Both the position numbers and the translations under genes were made by a program. From the NCBI GenBank assembly GCA_964588285.1, contig CAZPNX010000007.1, positions 1-64,000 on the forward strand: 64,000 nt of DNA, read 5' to 3'. The notes under the pieces were generated by a model. The model had not been told where the DNA came from, ran no database searches, and saw only the letters and a list, made by a program, of their open reading frames with translations. The stretch is from CAZPNX01 sp964588285 (GTDB taxonomy: Bacteria > Edwardsbacteria > AC1 > EtOH8). Of this stretch, positions 1-8,811 are shown piece by piece. Each line of letters begins with the position of its first letter. The stretch's first letter is position 1.

Positions 1-714
1 TACTTTTGATTTCTTTCCTAATTCCGGAGGTGGGGAAATCTCCACTGTTCTTCCTCCATTTCTAACTATTAACTTTTCCTTCGTCACCACCGGCGGCGGA
101 GTTCTTGGTTGATGCACTTTATAAAGATTTTCAATATAATCATGTTGCTCCTTGGTCAATGACGGCCAATTTGTTTTTTGTTGTTCTATAGCATCAGACC
201 ATATTTTGGTGATCGCACCATCCACCTCGTCCCGGGCCTTCTTACCCACAAACTTGCCCTCGTCGTTAAGCTCAATGTAGATCTTCCTCTCGCCCAATGT
301 TATCAGCCAGGGCCAACCCACCATATACGGCCTTATCTTAAATCTGGCCGTGAAAACCTGACCCTTTTTGCCCCCTTTAATTCTAACGGCATCGCCGACA
401 ACCATCGTTTCAATGCCCGGGCCGCCCAAATCAATCAGCATGCCTGATGATGAGCCGTCCTGGCTGCCCTCGTAATAAACTGTGCCATGGCCTTCATCGG
501 TTATTAACACTTGGTCCCTCAGCATTAAAACCGTCACGGTGACCCCGGTCCACTTATCCAGATCCGGAGGCTGGTCAAGGGTAATTGTGCTCTCGTATAG
601 CGGCTTCTTCCACCAATACGGCGGCAATGTATCGTCACCAGGCGCTGCTGTAGTCAAAATCGCAACTATTGCCGCTGCCGGCAGCCATAGCCGGGTAAAA
701 GCATTGCGTGTCAT
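1..714 (-). CDS. Secreted protein of unknown function (3' end outside window)
   Basis: An open frame runs from ATG at 714 off the left edge (238 codons visible). A strong AGGAGG lies 5 nt before the ATG. The N-terminus (MTRNAFTRLWLPAAAIVAIL) is a likely signal peptide, followed by a mature region rich in Trp, Tyr and Pro (PPYWWKKPLYES). A Gly-rich patch (GSQDGSSSGMLIDLGG) and a Lys-rich C-terminal part follow. I recognise no family. It lies 32 bp after the LVIVD lipoprotein on the same strand and is probably the third gene of the HD-GYP operon, so an envelope role linked to the lipoprotein is an inference only. Confidence 0.75.
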   Translation of the reverse strand, partial: MTRNAFTRLWLPAAAIVAILTTAAPGDDTLPPYWWKKPLYESTITLDQPPDLDKWTGVTVTVLMLRDQVLITDEGHGTVYYEGSQDGSSSGMLIDLGGPGIETMVVGDAVRIKGGKKGQVFTARFKIRPYMVGWPWLITLGERKIYIELNDEGKFVGKKARDEVDGAITKIWSDAIEQQKTNWPSLTKEQHDYIENLYKVHQPRTPPPVVTKEKLIVRNGGRTVEISPPPELGKKSKV

Positions 715-746
715 TTTAACCTCCTGGGTTTTATCGCGTTTTTTGA

Positions 747-2036
747 TTATTTTGAGAAGGAAACTTGGTATATTTTTAAACCCCGGCCATATTCTGCAAC
801 ATATGCGTAATTGCCCACAACTTCCAAGCTCACCGCATAAATATCATTTGTATATCTTCCCAACTCGATGGGGTCCGTTCGATCGCTGATATCGAAAACC
901 TTTAATCCGCTTTCTTGGCAGGCTACATAAGCATATTTACCAGTCACATTGACATCCCGTGCCCAACCAATATCATCACAATAGCCAACCTCGAAAGGAT
1001 TCGAGGGGGTTGATATGTCTATTATCCGCATGCCATATTCCCCGTCGGCCACAAAGGCGTGGCTGCCTTCAACGAAAACGTCATAGCCGCTCTGCGGCGC
1101 GTCGTAACGGCCTATTTCCAATGGGTTGAACGGATTGCCTATGTCTATGATCCTTAGTAATGTGCCGCCCCAATCCGTTACAAACACATGCCCGCCTTTT
1201 ACAACGATATTTACACCTGCAACTTCTAGCAAACCCACTACTTGGGGATTTGCCGAATTGGTTACATCTATGACTCGAATGCTTGGGCAATTGTCAACAA
1301 CATAAATATATTTTTCGCAGGCGGCAACGGCTTCCACACGCTTGTATGTAGCCGGTGAATATATGTTATAACATCCCACCTCGAACGGACTATTGGGATT
1401 TCCGATGTCGATTATTCTTATACCGTAATAGTCATCGGCCACATAGGCGTAATTGCCGTAAACGGCCACGTCGGTGGCGTATCCCGGCGTGTCGCAGAAG
1501 CCGATTTCCCTCGGCGCCGCTGGGTTGCTAATGTCTATTATCCTCAACCCGCACCTTCCGTTGGCCACATAGGCGTAATTGCCCGAAATGGCCACATCCC
1601 ATACCTGGCCCGGCGTGGCGCATGCTCCCACCAGGGTTACGGTGGCTTTCAAAGTGGTAAAACTCCAAATCTGGGACCAGGGCGAGGCTCCGTACTTGTT
1701 TGCCGATTTTACCCGCCAATAATATCTCAGCGTGTCCGACAGGCCGCTTAATTGCTGGTTGTTCCAGGTCAGGGTGTCGCTGTTGAAAATAAAGCTTGTG
1801 AAATATTTATTTTCCGAAACCTGCAGGGCGTATCTTTCGGCCATGCTGTCCGGCTTCCAGTACAACCTGGGTGTGGTGGACACGCCCGCGAACTTGTCTG
1901 CCGGCGCGGCCAGCTGGGGCGCATTTGGAAGGCTGCCGGTTACTTGCTGATCCTCCGGCGTCATAGGCCTCGCTTTATTTCTGCAGCCTGCGGTTAAAAT
2001 CAAAGCGCATAAAATGCCGGCAAGTATGGCCTTCAT
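747..2036 (-). CDS. Lipoprotein with fibronectin-like domain and LVIVD-repeat beta-propeller
   Basis: The N-terminus MKAILAGILCALILTAGC is a lipoprotein signal with the lipidated Cys at residue 18. After a short linker comes a fibronectin-III-like segment (about 45-130, ending YYWRVKSANKYGASPWSQIW). From about 140 to the end there are six or more repeats of the form V..GNYAYVA...GLRIIDIS.P..P, the LVIVD repeat that builds beta-propellers on bacterial surfaces. Binding to a ligand or partner is likely; no catalytic motif is seen. I chose ATG 2036 because it forms an ATGA overlap with the HD-GYP stop and has AAAGGA upstream; an ATG at 2048 is also open. This coupling points to coordinated expression with the phosphodiesterase. 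Confidence 0.85.
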   Translation of the reverse strand: MKAILAGILCALILTAGCRNKARPMTPEDQQVTGSLPNAPQLAAPADKFAGVSTTPRLYWKPDSMAERYALQVSENKYFTSFIFNSDTLTWNNQQLSGLSDTLRYYWRVKSANKYGASPWSQIWSFTTLKATVTLVGACATPGQVWDVAISGNYAYVANGRCGLRIIDISNPAAPREIGFCDTPGYATDVAVYGNYAYVADDYYGIRIIDIGNPNSPFEVGCYNIYSPATYKRVEAVAACEKYIYVVDNCPSIRVIDVTNSANPQVVGLLEVAGVNIVVKGGHVFVTDWGGTLLRIIDIGNPFNPLEIGRYDAPQSGYDVFVEGSHAFVADGEYGMRIIDISTPSNPFEVGYCDDIGWARDVNVTGKYAYVACQESGLKVFDISDRTDPIELGRYTNDIYAVSLEVVGNYAYVAEYGRGLKIYQVSFSK

Positions 2037-3301
2037 TCCTTTGCGCATTTCTTAACAAATATGCCGGCCATTCCCGGGTCGAACTGGCTGCCGGAGTTCT
2101 CCCGGACCTCGCGCAGCGCCTGCTCCTTAGTGAAGGTTGGCCGGTAGGTGCGCTCCATGGTCATGGCGTCGAAGGCATCGGCCACCGAGATGATGCGGGC
2201 AAACAGGGCGATGTCCTCCCCCGACTTGCCCGAGGGATAGCCTTGGCCGTCGTAGCGCTCGTGGTGCTCTCCGATGGCCGGCAGGATGTCCTCGATGTTG
2301 GCCACCGGCGACATGATGGACACCCCCATCTGTGGATGCTGTTTCACCAGCTCCCACTGCTCCGGACTGAGATCGCCCCGGTTGTTGAGGATGGCGTCCG
2401 GCAGGCCGATCTTGCCCACGTCGTGTAGCAGGGCCGCCAACTCCAGCCTCTTGGACTGCTGGCCGTCGATGCCCAGACCCTGGGCGATCAGCAGCGATAA
2501 CTGCCTCACTCTCTCTGAATGCCCCCTGGTCCGGGGGTCCTTGGCGTCGATGGCTTCGACCATGGAGCGAACCGTGCCGAAGAAAAGGTCCTCCAGGTCC
2601 TGGTACAGCCGGTCGCTGTCGAAGAGCAGGGCGGCATAGGCCGCCAGGGTGGCCAGCACCTTGAGGTCGCCGGAGCGGTAGCTGCCGCTTTCTTTGGGAC
2701 CCAAGGCCAGTGCGCCCATTATTCCATGGTTGTTGACCGCCAGCGGCATGGCGATGTGGCGGCGTTCCTCGACCTTGGTCTGCCCCTGGGTGCTGGCGTT
2801 TTCCGCCAGCGCCAGGAGCTGGCGCCGCTCCTGGTCGGTGCCGGTCTTCGTAAAGTAGAGGGTCCTCTCCCGCCCCTCCAAGAGCAGACAGCCGGCCGAG
2901 GCCCCGACCGACTCCAGGGCCGTCTCCAGCACCGCCCCGGCCCTGGCTCCATGGTCCTCGGCCCTTCCCAGGCGCTCGCTCATCTCGAACAGGATGGACA
3001 GCTGCTCGTAGCGCTCTACTATCTCCCGGGTGAGCGACAGGGACTCGGCCTCCTGCTGCCTCATCTCGGCCGCCAGGTTTTTCACCAGCTTGGAGATCAT
3101 GGGTAACCGGTCGGGGAGGCTTACGATCTCGGCCTGGAGGTTGAATTCCGGAATGGGCACCATCATCTCCCCAGGCGAAGGCCTAGACGCTTTTCCCGGG
3201 GCCAGCGGCAACAGCCTGATCTCGAAACCGAGGCTGGAGGCCACCGTCTCTAAAATGGCCCTCAGCTTGTCCGAGGGCAGCAGGTTGTTTTCCGGATGCA
3301 C
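2033..3301 (-). CDS. GAF-HD-GYP cyclic di-GMP phosphodiesterase
   Basis: 422 residues. A short N-terminal region (1-85) is followed by a coiled-coil linker and a GAF-like sensory domain (about 105-225), then an HD-GYP domain (about 238-422). All signature residues are present: H261, H293-D294, GKIG at 296-299, H322, and HHERYDGQGYP at 346-356. HD-GYP proteins hydrolyse c-di-GMP (or related dinucleotides) in the cytoplasm with a di-iron centre. No transmembrane helix is seen, so the GAF domain probably senses a cytosolic signal. It is divergent from two PilT-type ATPases across a 108-bp gap, which fits c-di-GMP control of twitching; that link is inferred. No clear Shine-Dalgarno precedes the ATG. 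Confidence 0.93.
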   Translation of the reverse strand: MHPENNLLPSDKLRAILETVASSLGFEIRLLPLAPGKASRPSPGEMMVPIPEFNLQAEIVSLPDRLPMISKLVKNLAAEMRQQEAESLSLTREIVERYEQLSILFEMSERLGRAEDHGARAGAVLETALESVGASAGCLLLEGRERTLYFTKTGTDQERRQLLALAENASTQGQTKVEERRHIAMPLAVNNHGIMGALALGPKESGSYRSGDLKVLATLAAYAALLFDSDRLYQDLEDLFFGTVRSMVEAIDAKDPRTRGHSERVRQLSLLIAQGLGIDGQQSKRLELAALLHDVGKIGLPDAILNNRGDLSPEQWELVKQHPQMGVSIMSPVANIEDILPAIGEHHERYDGQGYPSGKSGEDIALFARIISVADAFDAMTMERTYRPTFTKEQALREVRENSGSQFDPGMAGIFVKKCAKE

Positions 3302-3349
3302 GTCGGGGATGAATCGATAAGATTGGGAGCGGGTGTCAACAAGTTTCTC

Positions 3350-3378
3350 TTGACTTTGCCCTGAGGCTTTGTTAAACT
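3350..3378 (+). promoter_or_regulatory. Candidate sigma70-type promoter for the pilT pair
   Basis: TTGACT at 3350-3355, a 17-bp spacer and TAAACT at 3373-3378. The start site would fall near 3385, about 25 nt before the pilT ATG. The -35 matches 5/6 and the -10 4/6. It lies in the divergent gap between HD-GYP and pilT. Confidence 0.5.
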
Positions 3379-3409
3379 AACTGCGTTATGAAGCGAATGG
3401 CAACGGCCG

Positions 3410-4471
3410 ATGGCCAAAATTGACGAACTGTTGCGCCTGCTGGTGGCCCAGCAGGGTTCCGACCTCCACATCAAGGCCGGCCAGCCTCCGGTCTTCCGGG
3501 TCCACGGCCAGCTGGTGCGCTCGGCCCTGCCGATATTGGCCGAGGCCGACACCAAGGAGCTGCTCTACGAGATCATGAACGACGAGCGGCGGATGAAGTA
3601 CGAACGAACCAACCAGATGGATATGTCCTACTCCATCCCCGGCGTCTCCCGCTTCCGGGTCAATGTCTTCCGCCAGAAGGGGGCGGTGGGAGCGGTGCTC
3701 CGGGTCATCCCCCTGAACATCAAGACCATCGATCAGCTGGGACTGCCCCAGGCCATGAAGAAGGTCTGCACCCTCCCCCGCGGATTCATTTTGGTGACCG
3801 GCCCCACCGGCTCCGGCAAGTCCACCAGCCTGGCGGCCATGATCGACCTCATCAACGAGCACCGTTCCTGCCATATCATCACCATCGAGGATCCCATCGA
3901 GTTCCTCCACCGCGACAAGCGGGCCTGCATCAACCAGCGGGAGGTGGGCATCGACACCCATTCCTTCGCCAATTCCCTCAAACACGTCATGCGGCAGAAC
4001 CCGGACATCATCCTGGTGGGCGAGATGCGGGACCTGGAAACCATTTCCCTGGCCATCACCGCTGCCGAGACCGGCCACCTGGTGATGGCCACCCTCCATA
4101 CCGCCGACGCCGCCCAGACAGTGGACCGCATCATCGACGTTTTCCCCCCGGGCCAGCAGCAACAGGTGCGGTTGCAGCTGTCGACCACCCTCCAGGCCAT
4201 CTTCTCCCAGACCCTGCTGCCCCTGGCCGACGGCACCGGACGAGTGGTGGCCTACGAAGTGCTGCTGTGCACCCCGGCCATCAGGGCCATGATCCGCGAG
4301 GGCAAAACCCATCAGCTTTACAGCACCATCCAGAGCGGCTCCAAGTTCGGAATGATCACCCTGGACGCCTGTCTCAAAGAGCTGTGCAACAAGGGCCTGG
4401 TGACTGTTGACGAAGCCATGGCCAAGTCCTCCAACCCGGTGGAGTTCGAAAAAATGGTGATGAGGGCCTGA
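3410..4471 (+). CDS. pilT: Type IV pilus retraction ATPase PilT
   Basis: 353 residues, the usual PilT length. It has the N-terminal PAS-like part (1-110), Walker A GPTGSGKST at 131-139, Asp box ITIEDPIEF at 157-165, Walker B DIILVGEMRD at 199-208 and His box GHLVMATLHT at 222-231. The PilT-specific AIRNLIRE motif appears as AIRAMIRE near residue 288. PilT hexamers at the cytoplasmic base of the pilus use ATP to depolymerise pilin, driving retraction, twitching and DNA uptake. No pilus assembly gene lies nearby. A second paralogue starts 4 bp downstream, as in pilT-pilU pairs. Confidence 0.96.
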   Translation: MAKIDELLRLLVAQQGSDLHIKAGQPPVFRVHGQLVRSALPILAEADTKELLYEIMNDERRMKYERTNQMDMSYSIPGVSRFRVNVFRQKGAVGAVLRVIPLNIKTIDQLGLPQAMKKVCTLPRGFILVTGPTGSGKSTSLAAMIDLINEHRSCHIITIEDPIEFLHRDKRACINQREVGIDTHSFANSLKHVMRQNPDIILVGEMRDLETISLAITAAETGHLVMATLHTADAAQTVDRIIDVFPPGQQQQVRLQLSTTLQAIFSQTLLPLADGTGRVVAYEVLLCTPAIRAMIREGKTHQLYSTIQSGSKFGMITLDACLKELCNKGLVTVDEAMAKSSNPVEFEKMVMRA

Positions 4472-4475
4472 TACC

Positions 4476-5531
4476 ATGGAGCTTGCCGGCCTCCTGGCCC
4501 ATATGGCCCAACAGCGGGCCTCGGATATGCTGCTCAAGGTCGGCAGCCCGCCGCTTCTTAGGATCGACGGCGACCTGATCCCCAGCAAGCTGCCCTCTAT
4601 CCCTCCGGAAGAACTTAGGGGCTTTATCACCAGCCTTTTGACCCCCTATCAGTGGCAGCGCTTCCAGGAGGAATTAGAGCTGGATTTCGCCTACAATCTG
4701 CCGGGCACCGGCCGTTTCCGGGTGAACGTCTTCCAGCAGCGCGGTTCACTTTCCATGGTCTTCCGGCTGGTCCCGGAGCGCATCCCCGGCATCGACGAGC
4801 TGGGATTTCCACCGGTTCTTAAGGAGATCGCCATGCGGCCCCGGGGCCTGGTGGTCATCACCGGGCCGGCCGGCTGCGGCAAGTCCACCACCCAGGCGGC
4901 CATGATCGACTACCGCAACAGCCACGACCCCTGCCATATCATGACCGTCGAGGATCCGGTGGAGTTCGTCCACTCCGACAAGAAGGCCATCGTCAACCAG
5001 CGCGAGCTGGGCCGCGACACCCTGACTTTCGCCGACGCCCTGAAGTACGTGCTCCGCCAGGATCCGGACGTCATCCTGATAGGCGAAATGCGCGACCTGG
5101 AGACCATCCAGCTGGCCATCACCGCCGCCGAAACCGGCCACCTGGTGCTGACCACCCTTCACACCACCGATGCCGTCCAGACCATCGACCGCATCATCGA
5201 TGTCTTCCCCACCCACCAGCAGGACCAGATCCGGATGCAGGTGGCGGTCAACTTCGTGGCCGTGGTCTCCCAGATATTGGTGAAAAGAGCCGACGGCCGG
5301 GGCCGCATCGCCGCCTACGAGATCATGACCGGCACCGGCGCAGTGCGCAACCTCATCCGCGAGGCCAAGACCTACCAGTTACAGAGCCTGATCCAGACCA
5401 GCGTCAAGCAGGGCATGACCACCTTGAACCTGTCGCTGGCCAACCTTTATCGCCGCAACCTGATCACCCTGGACGAGGCCATCGCCAAATCCACCGATCC
5501 CGACAACTTCCGCCAGATTCTAAAATCATAA
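4476..5531 (+). CDS. PilT/PilU-type retraction ATPase paralogue
   Basis: 351 residues, collinear with the upstream PilT. Walker A reads GPAGCGKST (130-138), with Ala and Cys replacing the usual Thr and Ser but keeping GKST. The Asp box (MTVEDPVEF), Walker B (DVILIGEMRD), His box (GHLVLTTLHT) and the AIRNLIRE-type motif (AVRNLIREAKTYQL) are all present, so it should be an active ATPase. Paired retraction ATPases often work together, PilU assisting PilT under load. It follows pilT by 4 bp, so the two are certainly one transcript. Whether it is a PilU orthologue or a recent PilT duplicate cannot be decided by eye. Confidence 0.93.
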   Translation: MELAGLLAHMAQQRASDMLLKVGSPPLLRIDGDLIPSKLPSIPPEELRGFITSLLTPYQWQRFQEELELDFAYNLPGTGRFRVNVFQQRGSLSMVFRLVPERIPGIDELGFPPVLKEIAMRPRGLVVITGPAGCGKSTTQAAMIDYRNSHDPCHIMTVEDPVEFVHSDKKAIVNQRELGRDTLTFADALKYVLRQDPDVILIGEMRDLETIQLAITAAETGHLVLTTLHTTDAVQTIDRIIDVFPTHQQDQIRMQVAVNFVAVVSQILVKRADGRGRIAAYEIMTGTGAVRNLIREAKTYQLQSLIQTSVKQGMTTLNLSLANLYRRNLITLDEAIAKSTDPDNFRQILKS

Positions 5532-5576
5532 AGAGCATGGGCGGCTTCTTCCAACGGCCGCCGTGATATTTTGGCC

Positions 5577-7169
5577 TCAAGCTTGCGCTTGGATTTTTGC
5601 TTTCTCCCTTCTTAAATTTTCCAGCTCGCCCAGCATCTCTTTCTCCAGCTCCTCCAACATCCTAAGTTTTTCAACGGCGGCCGCTCGCGGCAGTTCTCTG
5701 GATTCGGACTCCCGTGCCAGACCCGATGCTGTTACATATTTATCACCGGGGAACGATTCCAACAAAGGCTCGGCTGACGAGGCCGGAGCCGCCTCCATCT
5801 CCCGAAGAGCTTCCGGCAACACTATCTCGGCCGTTTGCCCGCTGGCTAAAGATTCCGAAAGAATGAAGTTTTTTTCTTCGACGGTTTCAACCGTCGGCTC
5901 CTTAAGCCACACCTGAGCAAGGTTTTCCTCACCTGTTGTTTCCGACTGGCTTAAGGTCGCCGCCAAACTTAGTTCCCTCTGGTCATCTGTTATCTGAGAA
6001 GCGGCCTGCGGATCGTCTCCAATCGGCTCGGCGGACGGCAGTGGAATGGCTGAGGCAGAGGTTTTGGCTGATTCTATAATGGTTATGGATTCGACTGCCG
6101 GCTCCTGGCCCCGAACGGCAATCTCGGCCTGGACCTCAGCTTCAGGCAACGCTCCCTGGCCTGACTTCTCTATCTCCCCGTTGTGGAACTCCTCGACCCC
6201 GCGCACCCTGGCCTCCAGCAGATCCAGTTCCTTGAGGAGATCGTCGTCCAGAAATTTCTCCATAGGAGCCTCGGCCTGGTCGGCGGTGGAGGCCAGGGCT
6301 TGGGCTAGTTCTGTTTTTGTTACCTTTGATTCCAATTCGTCCAGCTGCCGCAACAGGTCGCTCTCGGTGACCAGCTCTTCCAAAGCACCCGTTGCCGGTT
6401 CCGGCTGGAGGTCGACAGCGGCCTGGGGCAATACTTCTGGAATTGCTGCCGGTTCGGGAGCGGCCGGAGCGGCGGGTTCTGTTATCTCAGCTGCTTCGGC
6501 TTCCGTTCTCCCCACTTCGTCGAACATCGTCTCCAGCCGTGAGATCTCTTCCAGCAGGTTCTGGCCCTCCTCCCCCCAGGGCGTGATCAGCGGCTCGTTC
6601 TCTTTAAGCAGCCTCACCTGCCGGCTTCTGATGGCCTCGTTGGCCAGGTCGAAGGCGGTCTGGGCCGCATCCACCAGGTTATGCCTCTGGTAGAGGAAAC
6701 CAAGGTTGTAACGGAAGTCCGGGTTGTCCGGATCAAGGTTGATGGCTTTCTTGCAATAGCGCTCGGCCTCGGCCAGCCGGTCCTTGAACATGCCCAAAGC
6801 CAGGCCCAGCTGGCTGCAGAAATGGCTGTTCTCCGGCTCCAGCTGCACCGCCCGGTAGAGGTAATCCACCGCATCCTGGAAATTTTTCTGCTCCATGCAG
6901 GTCACCCCGGCCAGATAGCACTTTTCGGCCTCGGTGGGAGTTTCGGGATTTTTCACCGAATACTTGCCCGAAAGCTCGTCCAGAAAGCGGTCGTACTCCG
7001 CCCGCTTGGACGGATTGGTCAGGGTGCGATAGGCCAAACTGTAGGCGGCAAAATCGGCCTGATCCCCCTTCTCCTGCCTCTCCCGAAGAAGCAACTGGCG
7101 GTAGGCGTTGGCGATCTCGGCGGGGCTGGTCTGGCGGCTGACGCCTAATATGGAGTAATGGTCGTTCAT
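5577..7169 (-). CDS. J-like domain/TPR protein with long acidic tail (HPD motif absent)
   Basis: 530 residues. Residues 1-65 look like a J domain (YSILGVSRQTSPAEIANAYR; AYRTLTNPSKRAEYDRFL), but the loop that should hold His-Pro-Asp reads RERQEKGD, so classical stimulation of DnaK is not expected. Two to three TPR units follow (about 82-180, e.g. AIMLDPDN-type turn NLDPDNPDFRYNLG). Residues 215-490 are Glu/Ala/Pro-rich and probably disordered, and the last 35 form a short coiled coil. It overlaps the upstream membrane sensor gene by 4 bp (ATGA), so the products are probably made together and may bind each other. Convergent with the pilT pair. Function unknown. Confidence 0.85.
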   Translation of the reverse strand: MNDHYSILGVSRQTSPAEIANAYRQLLLRERQEKGDQADFAAYSLAYRTLTNPSKRAEYDRFLDELSGKYSVKNPETPTEAEKCYLAGVTCMEQKNFQDAVDYLYRAVQLEPENSHFCSQLGLALGMFKDRLAEAERYCKKAINLDPDNPDFRYNLGFLYQRHNLVDAAQTAFDLANEAIRSRQVRLLKENEPLITPWGEEGQNLLEEISRLETMFDEVGRTEAEAAEITEPAAPAAPEPAAIPEVLPQAAVDLQPEPATGALEELVTESDLLRQLDELESKVTKTELAQALASTADQAEAPMEKFLDDDLLKELDLLEARVRGVEEFHNGEIEKSGQGALPEAEVQAEIAVRGQEPAVESITIIESAKTSASAIPLPSAEPIGDDPQAASQITDDQRELSLAATLSQSETTGEENLAQVWLKEPTVETVEEKNFILSESLASGQTAEIVLPEALREMEAAPASSAEPLLESFPGDKYVTASGLARESESRELPRAAAVEKLRMLEELEKEMLGELENLRREKAKIQAQA

Positions 7170-8488
7170 TTGACTCCGGATTCCTGCTTCTGCAGCCTCT
7201 CCAGTCTGGACTTGGTCCCCTCAAGAAGCTGCATGACCGCGGTCAGGTTCTGCTGCTTTTCGGCCACCTCGGCCGCCACCCGGTCGCGCTCCTGTCCCCA
7301 CTGCTCGCAGATCTCGGCCAGCTCCTGGATCTCGGCCCTTTGTTGGGCGATCCGATCCTCCATTTCTTGAAATTCGCGCCGCCTCTCCTCGATGGCCTGT
7401 TCCAGCTCGCTCTCCTCCACCCTTTTCTCGGCGATGAACTGCACCAGGTTCTGCACCTCGACCTTGGAAGACTTCAGCCACTGGGCCAGGTTCTCCTCGC
7501 CCTTGCGCAGCTCGGCCATCCGCTGGTTGAGCTCCACTTCCTGCTTCTGCACCCTCTCCAGACGCTTGTCCAGCTCGATGCCCTCCTGGATGCGGGAGGT
7601 CAGCTGCTGGCTGATCTCATCCAGCTTGGCCTGCTTCTCCCGCAGCAGCTGCTCGAACTCTATCAGCTGTTTTCTCCCCTGCTCGATCTCGGCCTCGTGG
7701 GCGGCCCGCTCTTCGCGCATCTTTTTAACCTGAGCCGCCAGGTCGTTCTCCTCGGCCCGGAACATCTCCAGCCAGCGGTTGTGGTCCCCGGCCTCCGATT
7801 CCACCTTCTTGAGCTCCTTGCGTCGGTTCTCCAGCTCCCGCTCCACCTCCCGTTTTTTCTGCTCCAGCTCGGCCAGTTTGGCGGGATCGGCCTCGGCCGC
7901 CGGAGCCGAACTCCGCCCTCCCAGCAGCAACAGCACCAACAGCAACAGCAGGGCGGCCGCCTGGCCCAGCAAGAAAGGCAGCGGAAGCGGATCAGCCGGC
8001 GTCTTGGCCGGCGCCGCCAAGACCGATTTCAGATATACCGCACCGATCCTCTCCTTGCCCAAAAGCACGGGCACCGTGGTCCACAGACCTTGTTTTCCAG
8101 ATTTGTCGGCCAATTCTTTTTGAGCCAGCATGGGCTCCGAGCCCAATGTCTTGATACCCTGAGGCAGAGAAAGCGTTCCTCCCACCGCCTTGTCGTCAGT
8201 GGAAGCCAGCACCTGGCCGTTGAGGTTGACAACGGTGACTAAGGCCACCTCCGGATGGTCGGCCTTGGTTTGGGTCAAAAGCTCCGAGAGGCTTAGATCA
8301 TCTTGATTGGCTAGAGGCTCGGCTAAACTGCGGCCCAGACCTTTGGCAATGACCTCGGCCTTGGCTGCGGCCGGATCCTCCCCGGCCTTCTCCGGAGCAC
8401 CGACCGGCCGGCGGTGGGAAAGATAGGACAGGCCGGCCACTGTAAAAACGGCTACCAGACCAAGAGCGATAACTATGCCTCGTTTCAC
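7166..8488 (-). CDS. Membrane protein with extracytoplasmic sensor-like domain and long cytoplasmic coiled coil
   Basis: GTG 8488 is chosen because AGGA lies 5 nt upstream and the protein then begins directly with a membrane segment (VKRGIVIALGLVAVFTVAG); a longer GTG start at 8578 would add 30 unlikely residues. Order: TM1 (4-22), extracytoplasmic region (about 25-160; VALVTVVNLNGQVLASTDD and a GIGAVYLKS-like turn resemble a Cache/PAS-like fold), TM2 (about 167-187), then about 240 residues of continuous heptad-rich coiled coil to the C-terminus. There is no kinase, GGDEF or methyl-accepting signature. It looks like a transmembrane scaffold or sensor passing information to the coupled J-like protein. 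Function is inferred from architecture only. Confidence 0.82.
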   Translation of the reverse strand: MKRGIVIALGLVAVFTVAGLSYLSHRRPVGAPEKAGEDPAAAKAEVIAKGLGRSLAEPLANQDDLSLSELLTQTKADHPEVALVTVVNLNGQVLASTDDKAVGGTLSLPQGIKTLGSEPMLAQKELADKSGKQGLWTTVPVLLGKERIGAVYLKSVLAAPAKTPADPLPLPFLLGQAAALLLLLVLLLLGGRSSAPAAEADPAKLAELEQKKREVERELENRRKELKKVESEAGDHNRWLEMFRAEENDLAAQVKKMREERAAHEAEIEQGRKQLIEFEQLLREKQAKLDEISQQLTSRIQEGIELDKRLERVQKQEVELNQRMAELRKGEENLAQWLKSSKVEVQNLVQFIAEKRVEESELEQAIEERRREFQEMEDRIAQQRAEIQELAEICEQWGQERDRVAAEVAEKQQNLTAVMQLLEGTKSRLERLQKQESGVK

Positions 8489-8610
8489 TGTAGTCCTATT
8501 AACTATATGAATAAAGACAAATAAGCGTATCCCTGCCTCTGGCCCCGGCCGGGGGAAACGCCGCCCCTGCTGGAACACTGGTTGGCCGAAGACAAGATAA
8601 GTCGTTTATT

Positions 8611-8639
8611 AGTATAGACTATTGGGCCTCAAGTGTCAA
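8611..8639 (-). promoter_or_regulatory. Strong sigma70-type promoter for the sensor/J-like operon
   Basis: Read on the minus strand: TTGACA (8639-8634), 17-bp spacer, TATACT (8616-8611). The -35 is perfect and the -10 is 5/6. Transcription would begin near 8604 and leave a leader of about 115 nt before GTG 8488, with no obvious terminator in it. Confidence 0.75.
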
Positions 8640-8811
8640 GTGGAAAAAATAGACTTTTTTCATGTTGAAAGAAAGCCTCTGCATGCAGTGAAAGCCACCA
8701 GACTCCTATGCCATGCCAGGCTTTGGCCCTGCGCCGGCACCTGATCGGCCTCAGCCATCTGCTCTATAATAGATTTCGCTTATTAAAAACTTCGATAATG
8801 GGTAAATAATT

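Noticed and set aside
3386..4630. Long open frame of 414 codons opposite pilT
   Set aside because: It is the antisense shadow of a highly conserved GC-rich gene; low-complexity Gly/His-rich product and no ribosome site.
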